Below, one piece after another: positions 46,491 through 58,550 of a stretch of 64,000 nucleotides of DNA. A program made the position numbers and the translations under genes. Position 1 is the stretch's first letter. Every line of letters begins with the position of its first letter. The notes beneath the pieces were generated by a model. It was not told the origin of the DNA, did not search any database, and was given only the letters and a program-made list of their open reading frames with translations. Source of the stretch: Eudromia elegans (lineage: Eukaryota; Chordata; Aves; Tinamiformes; Tinamidae); assembly GCA_003342815.1 (NCBI GenBank), contig PTEX01000297.1:111770-175769 (forward strand), given 5' to 3'.

Positions 46491-49400
46491 CATGGGATTT
46501 CTAGTACTGTAATACTGAATATAGGGAGAAAAAGGATGGGTTAGGCGCACACATACAAAAAAGGAGGTTAAAAAAAGAGTGTTTTGAAACAAAGTGATTG
46601 TGTTTTAGAGCAAATTTGCTCAATAATGTGAAAGAAGGTAAGATTCTAGGGATTCCTAGTTGGTTTCTACTTCATGTGGGGCCAAATCCAGAACAGGATT
46701 TGTACGGTGGTCCTCAAAATACTTCTATTAGTTTTTGGGCATTGTTTCAGAAATTAAATCCTTTGCCTTGATTTGGGCACCAATGTTCCTTATCTGTTGT
46801 AGAGAAAAAGCTAAGAGGTCTAAAAAAGGTTCCCAACAAGCAGGTCAGTTAAACCAGCTAATTGGAAATGTTGAAGAAAGAACTGGTCAGTTCTCCCCTT
46901 CTAGGAGATACGAGAGCCATTGTGAGACCATGGATCGGTCTCAAAACTCTTTTAGTTGAAAATCAATCGCCTTTAAGTATAAACAGGTTCTTCACACTTC
47001 TAAAATAATGAGGAAACAGCAATCACAATCTAGAGACTAGAAAACTTTCCCAGGAGTTCAGAAAGCTGCTTTAGTGGCTTGACTTGGCCTATAAGAAATT
47101 AAAATTGATTTCTATGGCAGTGCAATATCCTAAATCAGTACTTTTGGTCACTTGATCACCCTTAGTCTGAAGCAAATCCATTAAAACACATTTAAACTTT
47201 TATTTTCTTTTTTTTCTTCTGTTTTTTCTTAATAAAGTTTTAAAGTTTGTTTTAAAATAAACTGAATTAGACCATTCACACCATAGATATCTGCTGCCTT
47301 CTTCTCTGGGCATGAGCTCGAGTCCATAAGCATTTTCACATAGCTTATTTTCTATTAAGCTATTTATAAAACAAAAAATTGTCTCAGCTGCTCTCTCTTC
47401 AGTCCTTATTTTCATGGCATTTCCCTCATGTCCCTTAGCAGAATATTTTCTCTGGTCTCCTATGAACAATAATGATCATCTGTATCACTGGGGTAGCATA
47501 GGGGAATTTGGGCTATTTAAACTTGAAAATCTATCAGAAAGATGGGAAAGATACGAGGTAGTTTACAATGTTAAATTTGGATAGTTAGCTGAATCATAGC
47601 ACACATAAAAACTATTTCTCAAAATGATGAAGAAACTGAGATATGCATTATCGGAATACATAACTATGTATGTGGGGGATGCAATTTCCTATGACAAAAA
47701 GCTCTTTAGCCTAGCAAAAACAAATTGAGAGAAAATAATAAAAAAAAGAAGTGACAAATATTCAGACAAAAATTAAAAAGGAATATTTTAATCGTCCATT
47801 AACCAGGAATAGCACTTAATATGAAAAGTGATGCAATCCCTGTCACTTGAGAACACATTCAGAAATCTATGGGGTATGTCCATCAAGAACCATTGGATGA
47901 ATATCTACTAAATTTGCGGTCCAACTACACTGTCTTAATGTCTCATATGTAGGCTGAAATTCAATCTTTCTGATCTCAATTGAAGACTCTTGTTTAATGT
48001 ACAGGAGGCAGCATTAACTGCAAATTATAAAGACTAGTGTGTGCCTGAGTAGATTTCCACTGAGTAGAAGACATCAATTACATTGCAACTAGACAAAGAC
48101 AAGAGAGAAGGAAACAATAGAAATTACCTTGACTTACAAAAAAAGACAAAAAACACAAAACAATAATTGCTTCACACTGGGACACTGTGTGCTGTTAGAT
48201 CATTTTAAAAGCATAACAAAAAGATGATTTTTTAAAAGAAGAAATTAGAGGGAAGCTATGCTTTTACTTGGACAAAATTGATTGATTTAGCGATCTAAAA
48301 CAGGATTTGATTTTTTACTTGGCCATTCTTCAGTTTTATAGCAGAAAGATTTGAAGGTGCATGGTACATTACTTAGTTGTGTTTAAATACATAAGGAGCA
48401 TTTGAATAGGTTTTCATTTTGAAAGTCAATTTATAAAACAAGCATCATGTTGTGGTGTTTCCGAGCTTGTAAAAGGTCAAGAGTATTTGTTTTTGAAGTA
48501 GAATTGTCTACAGAGGAGCATTGTCATGTGAACATTAATAAGATTTGAAATTTGCTTGGATTGAGTCCTTTGCAGCTTTCTTTTGGCTTTTAACACATGA
48601 AGGACTCGGTGCATTTTTAAACATAAAGATGGATGACTGGAAAATCTTAAATCATATCCAATTATAGTAACAAATGAGTGTTTCTTTCTGGGAGAAATCA
48701 ACTGGTTTCTAAGGTTAAAGGCAGGAGAACATAGGGAATGCAGTATTCAATCAGTATTCTAAAACATAATGAAAATAATTTCTCATTCCCCAATTAAAAT
48801 GTTATCTCACCATAGTTAGTGATACTTCAAAAAAAAATCAAACAAACAAAAAACACTTTACATATATTTTAGAAACAAGGGAAAAATGACATCAACAGCA
48901 ACAAAAAAACTTTTTTACCTTTTTGCTTACTCTTATTAGAAAGTTTCAGGAAAAAAAGAAAAAAAAGATTTTTTTTTTCTGTTTGTTTTTACAGAAAAGC
49001 AGTGCAAAAAGTAATGCCCAGCTTTTATAACTTCCTGTGTTATAACTTCCTATATTTTTCATTTTTATTCCATTATTCATTTTTGTGTATGACATCATAA
49101 GAATCAAGCATCCTTTCACCCTCTGCTTAATTTACAATGAGAAGTTCGATATGAAATTTTTCTTAATTATTATCCAGGATCCACGAGTCTAAAGAATTAC
49201 GTATAAAACAGTGTGTAACCATGCAGGAGTGTGGGAAAGGATTAAATATGGCCACACTTTTCTTCCAGTGCAAGACTGGGAGAATGGATTAGTGAGAATA
49301 GTGAGAATAGTCTAACTCTTGCCTACAAAAACATCCATATAGGTATAGGTATATAGATATTTTGGGTATAAATGGGTATAAATATCTGCTGAGACAAGGC

Positions 49401-49960
49401 AATTGAGTATATCTGGGCTTGGGGAGTAGTAGAAACTATTGGTCTTAGTTGACCTTCTGCCTCTGGTTTTCCACGGACACTATTTTGTGTTATTTAATAG
49501 TGCTCAGTGGTCTTCTTGCGACCCCTCCAGAGCAGCATTGCCAAGGGAGCTGCACTTAAAAAAGCTCATTAAGCACGACTTAGGATCCACAAGTCAGCTA
49601 CTTCAGCCTTACTGAGGCTGGTTAACCAGGTTTTTAACCTCATTAAGAGCATTGGATCCTAGCAATAGTGTTCCTCTGTCTCTGAGATGCCTTGCTGTTT
49701 CTTAGATGCATTGTGTCTTCTGCACAGGGACGGGCCAGATGGTTGTGATGATACCAGATAAATGCTCTGGGCGAATGGAGTGGACACTGCTGTGCATAGA
49801 CTACTGAGCATCTGATGTCAGAAGTAATCTGTGTACACAGAATAACTGGGAGGAAGAGAAACATAATTGCAGGACAGGGAGAAAAACATGACCAGAGGGG
49901 TTCACAGCAAAGATAATGAGAATGATTAAGAATTGAAATAAAGCCCTCCTCCATGAATAG
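46491..49960. other. noncoding interval
   Basis: No recognisable gene. Low-complexity A/T tracts are present near 47206-47230 and 48830-48980. Duplicated phrases such as TTATAACTTCCT (twice, about 49024-49050) and AGTGAGAAT (twice, near 49292) show small slippage events. Confidence 0.6.
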
Positions 49961-50049
49961 AGATTGGAAAGACTGGTGCTATATCCCTGAGAAATGCAAG
50001 AAGGGACATAATAAAGTGTGAAAAAAAAAAAAAGAAAAAAAAGAAAACT
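49940..50049 (+). other. possible retroposed 3' end with AATAAA and poly-A
   Basis: A perfect AATAAA at 50010-50015 is followed six bases later by A13, then G and more A-rich sequence to about 50046. Another AATAAA occurs near 49940. The DNA upstream (from about 49500) is GC-richer than its flanks. This spacing is what the genomic copy of a polyadenylated transcript would look like. Processed copies are rare in birds because CR1 does not normally mobilise poly-A RNAs. The parent transcript was not recognised, so chance is possible. Confidence 0.22.
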
Positions 50050-52479
50050 TGTGTGACAGGAGGAATGAGGATTACTAATGTTCCCCTGTTTAAAGGAGAC
50101 CTTCAATCAAACAAGAAAGGACAATTGCTGATTATTTCTAGACAATAGATAATTAAGCTGTGCAATACACAGCTGCATATTACAAAGGGAGACTGGACAG
50201 CTATATGGCTTACAACACTACTGACTTAATGATCCAAGTTTAGGGTAGAGACATAAAAACCCACAAATTAAACTAGTATCTATTGGCTCTAATAACAAGC
50301 AATATTGTCCTGGAAACAAGAAGCAAAATAATCCTGTTTGGGTAGTATTATTAATCTGTTAAGCTCCTATTAGGTCTTACATTCAAATTCTTAACTCCTT
50401 GTCCACCACTGGAGATAAGAATATCTTCATGAGTAGACTTTTCTCTCATAAATTTTATAACTGATAGAGACTGCCTGTGCTAGGGACCTATAAATCAAGC
50501 CTGAAATTTTTCTACAATCCTCTTCTCTCAGCTTAATGGGCTGAGGCTTAATCTACATTGCTCAGCTGACTGTTTGTGCAGTTCTGTCCTGATCTGACCT
50601 CCGGGGCACTGACGTTAGCTTCTCAACTGCTGTTCAGAAAAAGTCAGCTTTGGTTCCATACGTGCACCACAGATATGGTGGGTGGAGAGCTAACATAGGT
50701 GAAGGGAGCACATTTTGTTTAAACTGTGCTGTTTTCCCTGGTTTTGCTGCTATTTCTACAGGCCTATAGTTGCATTTATCATACCAGCTCACCCTGTGGC
50801 ATGGAAGGACTGTACCTTTTTCCAAACACTTCTATTTCTGGAGTGCCATATCCAGCAGAGAGCTGTGAATAACCTCAGACAGCATCCAGGTGATGTAGGT
50901 GAAACTCTGCCTTTTTTAGGCAAAAAAGCACTGCTGCTCACCAGGCAGGGACTTTAGACAATTGTTGTTCTACCACCACTCAGCTCAAACAGCCTGGATC
51001 TCAGAGGATTAGTAGGAACACTGGGATAACAGATTAACAAATCATTTACTAATTTTGCAAGATTGTGCACTGTGAGGAATTCTGTGAGCCTCACTTCTGT
51101 AAAATTAACAATCTAGTAAGCTTTCCTCTCTTCTCTTGCCCTTTAGTTTTTGGGGTTTTTTTAAGTCCATTTACAAGCCTATTTTCTGTCCAGGTAGTCT
51201 TTCAGAGATTGGGCAAGTTGGAGCTAAGCAAGGCAAACACCACAAGGGATGTAGCAGTCTGAAACGGGTTTTATTAGGGTTTAATTGCAAGACAGATTTT
51301 TAATGCCACTTGGCACAATGAAAGTTCATTGAGAGGTCACGAAAAGCACAAGAACATTAACATCCACTATGTCCTCTACATACTACTTTTGAATAACACT
51401 GTGCTATGCTCGTGTCAATCCTTTAGGCACAAACCAATGACAGATTAATTATGCTATTTTATGATTAGCATTTTTTTCTGGTTTATCATCAGTTCTTTTC
51501 TAGGGACATATTGTATTTATATGATATTATTAAGTATTTCTTTCAGCCCTGAAGAACTAGGCACTGACGGTGACAAATTTTTCGAAAAATGGCATAGTAG
51601 CACAACTGCAATTGACCTCTGAAAGAGTAACTGTGCACCAAAATGATATTGGCTCCACCATGCTGGAGAGAACCTCCACGTACACTTTTTAACTTGTAAT
51701 TAAACCATCGAAGATAGAAAGCATGTAGAGAAGATGATGGGCTTTCAGTTGCTCTAATCAAATACATTTTCATGCATCTATATACACAGAGATAAATGAG
51801 ATCACTCAAGAAGAGATCCTGGCTATTATGCAAAATCAATGCCTGTTTTTTAAGAATAAAGTATATGCAACTAAGTTTTCATTTAATTGCAATTGTTTGG
51901 GACAAATTTATTCTGAAAGAACAAAACAAACAAGTTTCCTTAATAGGGGTTTATCTGTGCAATAATTTTGTGCTTTGTGACCCAGGCTTGGAAGATCTGA
52001 TCCTTCCTTCTTGAAGTATCTTTCTAGAAGATCTTTCTGGACAGCCTACTCTGTCCTTGCATTTCTTGTTCAAATGCTTACTTGTCCTCCCATCTGGCTT
52101 GTTTCCCCTGCCATATTACAGTATTTATAGTATACACTTTTTTTGGGCTAAATAAATTCTTTGTCTCTTAGCAATTAAATATAGTCCTGAGACAAAAGAT
52201 CCGCATCTCTGTGGCCAGTGGCCCATTATGAAACATCAAATATACATCTAAGCATATATAACATACTTCGAGAGGCACAGGTACTTTTACTGGGGCAAGA
52301 TGAGAGAAAACAGAGCAGAAGGAAACTTCATGCTTCCTCCAGGCCCAAAAAAGAAGCCCTTATAATAAAAACCTTGTAAATGAAGCCTTGGTTTCAGTGG
52401 GAATTTCTGGGTGTTATTGTAATACAAATAATAAATGCCATTAAACATACAATCACAAGTTACATTCCTAGTTTAGTAT
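50050..52479. other. noncoding interval
   Basis: No recognisable gene or transposon. Several short frames occur on both strands (for example 50634-50957 and 51543-51839) with unknown products. The composition is mixed, with no long simple repeat. Confidence 0.6.
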
Positions 52480-52710
52480 TTTTAGGTTGTGAATGTGGCT
52501 GTGATAATATTTCCCTCACTGATTTTAAAGCATTTATAATTAGCTGCCAGAGCAGTTTTAGCCACTGCCTGGAAATCTCCCAGCAACGTCCCTATAAATA
52601 AATGGTTTAATAAATCATGGGATAGTCTCTCTATGGAAAGACTTGCCATTATGAGAAGCAATATCAGTGGTAAATAACTTGAAAAGTTATGCTCATTTAT
52701 TAAATTCAAA
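52480..52710. promoter_or_regulatory. candidate conserved noncoding element
   Basis: Complex sequence with GCATTTATAATTAGCTGCC (homeodomain/TAATTA), CTGCCTGGAAATCTCCC, GCAACGTCCC and TTAATAAATCATGGG (homeodomain). No known repeat or long frame. Flagged from motif density and texture. Confidence 0.22.
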
Positions 52711-52989
52711 GAGTAGAGGAAAAAAAAGATTGTCTAAGACTAGCTTAAATCCTACCAATTTGTTATTCACTACTTTTTTTTTTTTTTCCTGTCAAGTAAT
52801 AGTTATTCCTGGATAAATATATTGTAAAGATGTTCATTTTATATTGATTGCTCTTTTTAATCGTGTCTGGCTTTAAAGTGTTCAGAGTGCTTCTGTATCT
52901 GGGGTTTAAGATGCCTATAGCTGATAAACACAAATACTATTTTAGGGTACTTTAAACCGTATCTGTCCCAAATTAATGTCACAGAGAAA

Positions 52990-52993
52990 ATAT

Positions 52994-53025
<32 letters not shown>

Positions 53026-53026
53026 T
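52990..53026. repeat. (CA)n-(TA)n microsatellite
   Basis: TATACACACACA runs into about twelve TA units and ends in TTTCCC. Ordinary compound dinucleotide microsatellite and likely polymorphic. Confidence 0.95.
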
Positions 53027-53726
53027 TCCCCCTAGAAAAAGGGGGAAAAGAATCTGACAAAGATGGAATTTTAAAGTCCATGGTGAAGAGTCCAATTCCT
53101 CATTTCCTTGTCCCAAGAAGAAAAATGTGCTGCAGCATAGACATTACAGAGCTGTGAAAAGACAGGTTTTTTGTTTGTTTGCCTGTTTGTTTTACTTTTT
53201 TATTTAATTAAAGTAGCTAGAAATATAAATTAAGGAGTGGTGAGAAACAGCAGGCTCATCCTCTGTACAAGCTCCTACCAGATCATCATACAGTAGAAGC
53301 ACCTTTATAAGGCAGAGACCACCTTAGCACTCCTGAAAAGCATTCAGGATGACTGTCATGCTGAATTGTGTTGTAAAAGCACAATTACCTGTGAATGCAT
53401 CAAGTCTGATCAGCCTCTTATTATCCCCAGTTCTGAATACAGCGTGTTGTTTGTCTATAAACCATGTCATATTGTTCATTTTTCCCCAAAAAATGCCTCC
53501 TTCTTATGAAAACATGATTCAAAATGCATCATAACATGTATATGCTCATGTTTGTGCAACTGCTTTCACACTTTCATACTCTAGGATTAAAGTAGTTAAG
53601 CAGGATAAGTAGGACAAAGCAGGATGAGTAGGTTTGGACATAGAGGATAGGTCCCTAGTAGGTCCAAAGCTAGGGGAGGTCTCTGCCCCTCCCCTGCAGA
53701 AAAAAAACCTTTTTAACTTCTTGCAG

Positions 53727-53775
53727 TTGCCAGAATCCTGCTGGACAGTGTCCTGTGAGTAGCTTGAATGCACAG
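53727..53775 (+). other. possible 49-bp exon
   Basis: An acceptor-like CCTTTTTAACTTCTTGCAG ends at 53726. After 49 bases there is a strong donor, CACAGGTGAGTAA, with GT at 53776. An alternative donor GTGAGT lies at 53755. The enclosed sequence is short and not a multiple of three, so a noncoding exon is more likely than a coding one. Both splice words are near consensus, but isolated pairs like this are common by chance. Confidence 0.22.
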
Positions 53776-53859
53776 GTGAGTAATACCTTTATGTAATAGC
53801 TTGTGTTAATATTTGCTTTCACATTGTTATCAAAAATAAGTCCTCCAGACTCCATGGCT

Positions 53860-54005
53860 TTGCAGGTTTCTCTTCCATCAAAGCTTTCTCCTTCCTTTCC
53901 CTTCTTTATGATCTCTACTGCCTCTTCCTATTCTGAACCTTCATCTGCCTATTTCTTTGCTTTCTACATCTCCTCAACCTCACACATTTGCACCTCTACT
54001 CATTT
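53860..54005. repeat. pyrimidine-rich tract
   Basis: About 145 bases dominated by C and T with scattered purines (CTTTCTCCTTCCTTTCCCTTC, CTTCTACATCTCCTC). Mild low-complexity strand asymmetry. It opens a 97-codon plus-strand frame that is Ser-rich and not recognised. Confidence 0.6.
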
Positions 54006-54109
54006 CCAAAGGATATGTCAATCCCTTCTGCCTCAGAAGATGTTTTGTGAAGACTCTAGAGGACCTCAGGAAAATACACTAATTAGTAACATGTGATATT
54101 ATACAACTT

Positions 54110-55559
54110 GCAGGAACTGGGTGTTTTATCAGGACATTGCTAAAAAATCAGGACATTGACAGTCTAACAAAAGCTTCTGGATGAAGTCCATCTTCAACAA
54201 CACTTGAAACAGCCACCAGATCTGGAAACCAGAAAACAGACTCCTGCTTTGGACATCCTGACCAGAGCACTGGGTAGGAGCACACACACAGAGCATATAG
54301 CACAATACCATCGCTCTCTGAACTGGGTGTTTCAGTCAAAAAACTAAGAACTAGGTCAGGACACACTTCTGATGAAAGCTGAAGAGACAAAATGTATGTA
54401 CGGGGGTGGAACGGGGACCAGTGCTCTTATTTCATGAAGGGAAGGGGGAGGATAAAGTCTTTTTGGCAAAAGTCCTATAGGGCCTAATTAACCTTCACTG
54501 CCTCCTCTAGCCTTTATCCAGTCTCACACTGAGCTATGGCAACAGCTAAGACAGCTTTTATCAATCTTCCACTCACCCGCAGCCTTTGCTAACCCATCCT
54601 TTACCTAAAGAACCAAAGATCAAGGAAATCCTCTTGGCAGCAGACCTCTATACTGCTGATTGTGAGCAATGTTCCCCTCTAATAAACTGTTAAGAAATTT
54701 CCCAGTTGCCAATGTTTTCTGTCTCCTTGAGCTTATTGTCTGTGTCTTAAATAATTGCTGCAGCATCAGACAAAGGCTTCACACACATCAGGAACAATTT
54801 CTGAGTGCCTGAGTTTCAGGAAATGGCTCCAGCTATCTATTTCCAAACAGATTAATCATTTCCTTTATAATTCAGCCTGGAGAGGAGGGATAATTTTCAC
54901 ATGTTAGTTGGCACAACTAGCATTTCAACGACTCAAAACACCAAGCTTTAGTGAATTTTAACTCCTTTCCAATTATAAAAGAAGTACACTTTTTAGGAAA
55001 GCCTGCCACAAAAGACTTAAATGTATGCCCTAAATATAATATATATTGTATACGGTAGATATGATATGCTTTTATCCATGTATATTGCCCACACGGCTTT
55101 CCTCACCAACACAATCATTAGGCTGATTCTACTCATATTTGACCAACTGTGGGCCAGAAATCAGGATATATCAGAAAAATTACTGAGCCTGGGATCTTTT
55201 CTAACCATTTCTCAGGATCTCCTGGTTTTCCTGTACCTTCGTGAGCACTCAATGGGAAAGTGAAAGAGCAGGCAAAACTCTTGAGGAGGGAAAAGGAAAA
55301 AAGAGTATAATTCTAGTACCAACATCTCTCCTAATAAGCAAATAATACTTTTAACAGAGAACCTGGGCACTGTAATGAAAGTCCAATAAAACAAAATTGT
55401 AGTATAAAGCTCACAAGCTGTCATTTGAAGAGGCTCTGAGTGGATGGATACTAGCCAAGAGCAAGGAACAGGGGAAACAAAACAACCAATGATACTCAAG
55501 TGAAGTGCTTGCATGGGGTTGAGAGTCAAGTCTGTGCCCCCTTTGTACACTGAACAAAC
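54110..55559. other. noncoding interval
   Basis: No recognisable gene. Minus-strand frames at 54129-54390 and the 165-codon frame at 55212-55709 have no identifiable product. The latter partly overlaps the candidate regulatory element downstream and is treated as chance. Confidence 0.55.
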
Positions 55560-55820
55560 TGCCATTTTTGTTGAACTTGCTGCAGCTGCATGACCTGATG
55601 GCAGCAGACAGCATTCTGCATGCCCAGTGTTGATTCCCGTCAGCTCCAGCTGATTGCTTTGCCAATCAGTCAGAGGCAATTTACAATCAAGTTTACGATT
55701 GCACATCATTTCCTACAATCGGCATGCTGACTGTTTGACGGAAAAACAAATTATGGCCGATGCCAATCAAAATCATAACAAACTGCTTTTGAACCTTCTC
55801 CTTTCATTATACAGTGGTAC
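55560..55820. promoter_or_regulatory. strongest candidate conserved noncoding element
   Basis: Four copies of the same hexamer occur within about 120 bp: TGATTG at 55651-55656 and CAATCA at 55663-55668, 55684-55689 and 55764-55769. Two of them sit in CCAATCA (NF-Y or PBX/HOX-like). There are also two CAGCTG E-boxes (55583-55588, 55647-55652) and a TGACCT nuclear-receptor half site at 55591-55596. The block AACAAATTATGGCCGATGCC adds a homeodomain word and CpG. The stretch is free of simple repeats. A minus-strand frame crosses part of it without a recognised product. This arrangement looks like a developmental enhancer; conservation and activity are untested. Confidence 0.35.
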
Positions 55821-56954
55821 ACATCCCCCTTTCTCCTCTTTGTTGGCTACTCTCATTTGAAATGGACACCATGGAAGTCTGTACAAAGTGACATGATATG
55901 CTTAATTTAGGTATATTATATTTTGTTATACTATATTATACCTCTACAGCTAGTAAAATAGGAAACTGCTCTCAGAAGTAGTTTGAGATGCAATAATTAG
56001 ACATTTTTCTTATCCTACTGGCTAGAAGCCAGTCTTCTCTCTGTATTCAAGCCTAGAAGCAGTCTTGAATAAAACAATATTTAAATGTTCACCCCTGGAA
56101 CTCATGTGCTGTAATATCTAGTTAAAATTGTGATGGATATCATAACTGCAGGACCTGCTGCATTCAAACAAATACTTTGCAGAAGGCAGGTCTCATGGTC
56201 AAGTCATATCCTCATCATTTTTAGCAAAGTTGCTAGTAGGATTCTACTCCAATGATCAAAACAATTATTATCTTGAACACAGCTTGTTCTAAGTGACATG
56301 AGTTCAACCCTGAATGCCTCATGAGGCCATATCAAGCCTCAAAGATCTGCATACCCTGGCAGAGAGCTGACAAATTCACATTAGAAATAGAATGCAACTG
56401 TGAGAAGGTACTTCTGTTTGAAGAGTACAGAGATTTAGCAACTGAGATGGTTTTATCTACACAATGCCTTCTAATGCAGGCTGTCCACTATATTGTAAGC
56501 GACTCATTCAATAAGTACTTTGATGCATTTTTTGAGTAATGTTTGTTACATAGCCATACTTCACCATTTTATTCTCTCTCCTGCCTCTTCTGATTCTCCC
56601 TTTTCCCTGCTTAAGAACTGCTTTGCAAGTGCTAAATGACTTTAAATACCTCAACTAACATCTTCTTTTGAAGGGAAAAGGTTCTAGTAAGAAAAAACAA
56701 ATGAGTCAAAAATGATAAAGCCACTTATGAAATTATACCATCAGTTCTTTGGTCTATTTTTGGAATTGTCTGGCAATGAAGAGAAGGTCCTGTGCGGTGG
56801 ATTCCTTAAAGACCTTGCTGTAGTTATGCTGGTTGCAGACAGCATAATCAGCCTCACAGGACGGAATAATTAATTGATCCACTCTTTAAATGTCTATATT
56901 GTCTCTGCACGTAGTTCCACTTTTAATTGCAGCATACGCTAAGCAGGAATAACA
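55821..56954. other. noncoding interval upstream of CR1
   Basis: AT-rich noncoding DNA without a recognised gene. It ends where CR1 sequence begins, at about 56955. A frame at 56321-56539 is not recognised. Confidence 0.6.
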
Positions 56955-57728
56955 GCTGATAGCCCTGAGGGCTGTGCTGCCACCCAGAGGGACCTGGACA
57001 GACTGGACAGCTGGGCGGCGAGTAACCTCATGAAGTTCAACAGGGGCAAGTGTAGGGTCCTGCACCTGGGCAGGAATAACCCTAGACATGCCTACAGGCT
57101 GGGGACCGACCTCCTGGAGAGCAGCCCCGCAGAGAGGGACCTGGGCGTCATGGTGGATGACAAGTTGACCATGAGGCAGCAGTGTGCCCTCGTGGCCAAG
57201 AAGGCCAATGGGATCCTGGGGTGCATTAAGCAGAGCGTCTCCAGCAGGTCAAGGGAGGTGATTCTGCCCCTCTACTCAGCCCTGGTGAGGCCACACCTCG
57301 AGTACTGTGTGCAGTTCTGGGCTCCCCAGTGCAGGAGGGATGTGGAGCTGCTAGAGAGAGTCCAGCGCAGGGCCACAAAGATGATTAGGGGCCTGGAACA
57401 TCTGCCCTATGAGGAAAGGCTGAGAGAGCTGGGCCTCTTCAGCCTGGAGAAGAGAAGACTGAGAGGGGACCTGATCAATGTATATAAATATCTCAAGACA
57501 GGGAGTGAGGAGGAGGGGGCTGGCCTCTTCTCAGTGGTGGCCAGTGATAGAACTAGAGGAAACGGCCAGAAATTGAGGCACCAAAAGTTCCACAGGAACT
57601 TGAGGAAGAATTTCTTAACAGTGAGGGTAACTGAGCACTGGAACAGGCTGCCCAGAGAGATGGTGGAGTCTCCTTCTCTGGAGATCTTCAAAACCCACCT
57701 GGACATCACCCTGTGCCACATGCTCTAG
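56955..57728 (+). pseudogene. CR1 ORF2 C-terminal fragment (reverse transcriptase thumb region and tail)
   Basis: The frame is open from 56943 to the stop at 57726-57728; about 257 codons are CR1-derived. It holds the C-terminal part of the CR1 ORF2 polyprotein that follows the reverse-transcriptase active site. Recognisable family words, in order, are [87 protein letters not shown] and [20 protein letters not shown]. The endonuclease domain and the catalytic aspartates of the polymerase are missing because of the truncation, so the fragment cannot act. The first ATG in frame is at 57030 but it is internal, not a real start. Copy integrity (no stop or frameshift) is the notable feature. Confidence 0.95.
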
Positions 57729-57792
57729 GGGACCCTGCGTGTGCAGGGGGGTTGGACTAGATGACCTCTGCAGGTCCCTTCCAACCCTAGCC

Positions 57793-57816
57793 ATTCTATG
57801 ATTCTATGATTCTATG
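57793..57816 (+). repeat. CR1 terminal (ATTCTATG)3
   Basis: Three perfect 8-bp units form the 3' terminus of the CR1 element, the hallmark end recognised by its reverse transcriptase. The flank resumes with AATTAAAATC. Confidence 0.97.
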
Positions 57817-58468
57817 AATTAAAATCAAACATCAGCCCAATTCATGGAACTGGGTGACCATTTTGGTGCTGCAAAACAGCTTCTAAGCATATTTAAAGAA
57901 TTTATCTAATACAACTATGATCATGTCCCAGTTCAGTCAGGGGCTGGCTTCAGCTCAAGTTGAAGAAAACTTTAAAAATATCTCCTTGAATCCAAAGCTA
58001 GTTTAAGAAAAGCAATTAAAACTGGTTTTTAATCTGCTTTTCTTTGAACTTATCGGTTACTTTTGCATATCTTAATGCACTGTACCCATACGATCAGACA
58101 TCAGGCATGCAGCAAATTTAGGGCAAGCTACACTGTTCTACATTAAACATGAGATAAGAGTAAGCTTCAGACAACACCAAGGCAAACACAATACTAAACT
58201 AAACACTTGCAGGAGCATTAAAACAATCCAGCACACTAGTCTGCACTTGAGATAGATAGCTACTTTATCTGGTGCAGGTACTCCAAGCTGGAGGTATGTC
58301 TGGCAAGGGTCTTCTGCAACATTTTTTTGTAAGCAAGGAGATGGTGCTTAAGTATATAAAGGTTGAGAGAAGAAGCTTCTGACCAATTCAGATGTTTTAG
58401 TGTAATTCTCTTGCTTGATAAGGAATTCTCCTGTCTCTACTCTTAAGATAATTCCTTGACAGGATCTT

Positions 58469-58500
58469 AAAAAACAAACAAACAAAAAAACAAACCCACA
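58469..58500. repeat. (CAAA)n tract
   Basis: AAACAAACAAACAAAAAAACAAAC-type low-complexity run. Confidence 0.85.
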
Positions 58501-58521
58501 CTTTTAAGCATTTCAGAAAGA

Positions 58522-58550
58522 GCTTTCTCCACTCTCTTTCTCCACTCTCT
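58522..58550. repeat. short tandem duplication
   Basis: The phrase TTTCTCCACTCTC occurs twice directly in tandem (13-14 bp units). Confidence 0.8.

Larger units (their letters stand above)
56955..57816 (+). mobile_element. CR1 LINE, 5'-truncated, well preserved
   Basis: About 860 bp of a chicken-repeat-1 type non-LTR retrotransposon. It starts inside ORF2 (5' truncation, typical of CR1) and runs through the ORF2 stop at 57728. The short 3' untranslated part includes GGTTGGACTAGATGACCTC and TCCCTTCCAACCCTAG, then three ATTCTATG units. The abrupt shift from AT-rich flank to GC-rich, CpG-containing element at about 56955 marks the 5' junction. No poly-A and no clear target-site duplication, as expected of the family. 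The unbroken frame points to a comparatively young insertion or a slowly decaying copy. Confidence 0.97.

Noticed and set aside
52990..53026. TA/CA tract as a regulatory or origin element
   Set aside because: It is an ordinary compound microsatellite.
55212..55709. 165-codon minus-strand open frame
   Set aside because: The product matches no family and the frame overlaps the candidate regulatory element. Length is within reach of chance over 64 kb in six frames.
57407..57721. 104-codon minus-strand frame inside the CR1 copy
   Set aside because: It is the antisense shadow of the CR1 ORF2 frame.
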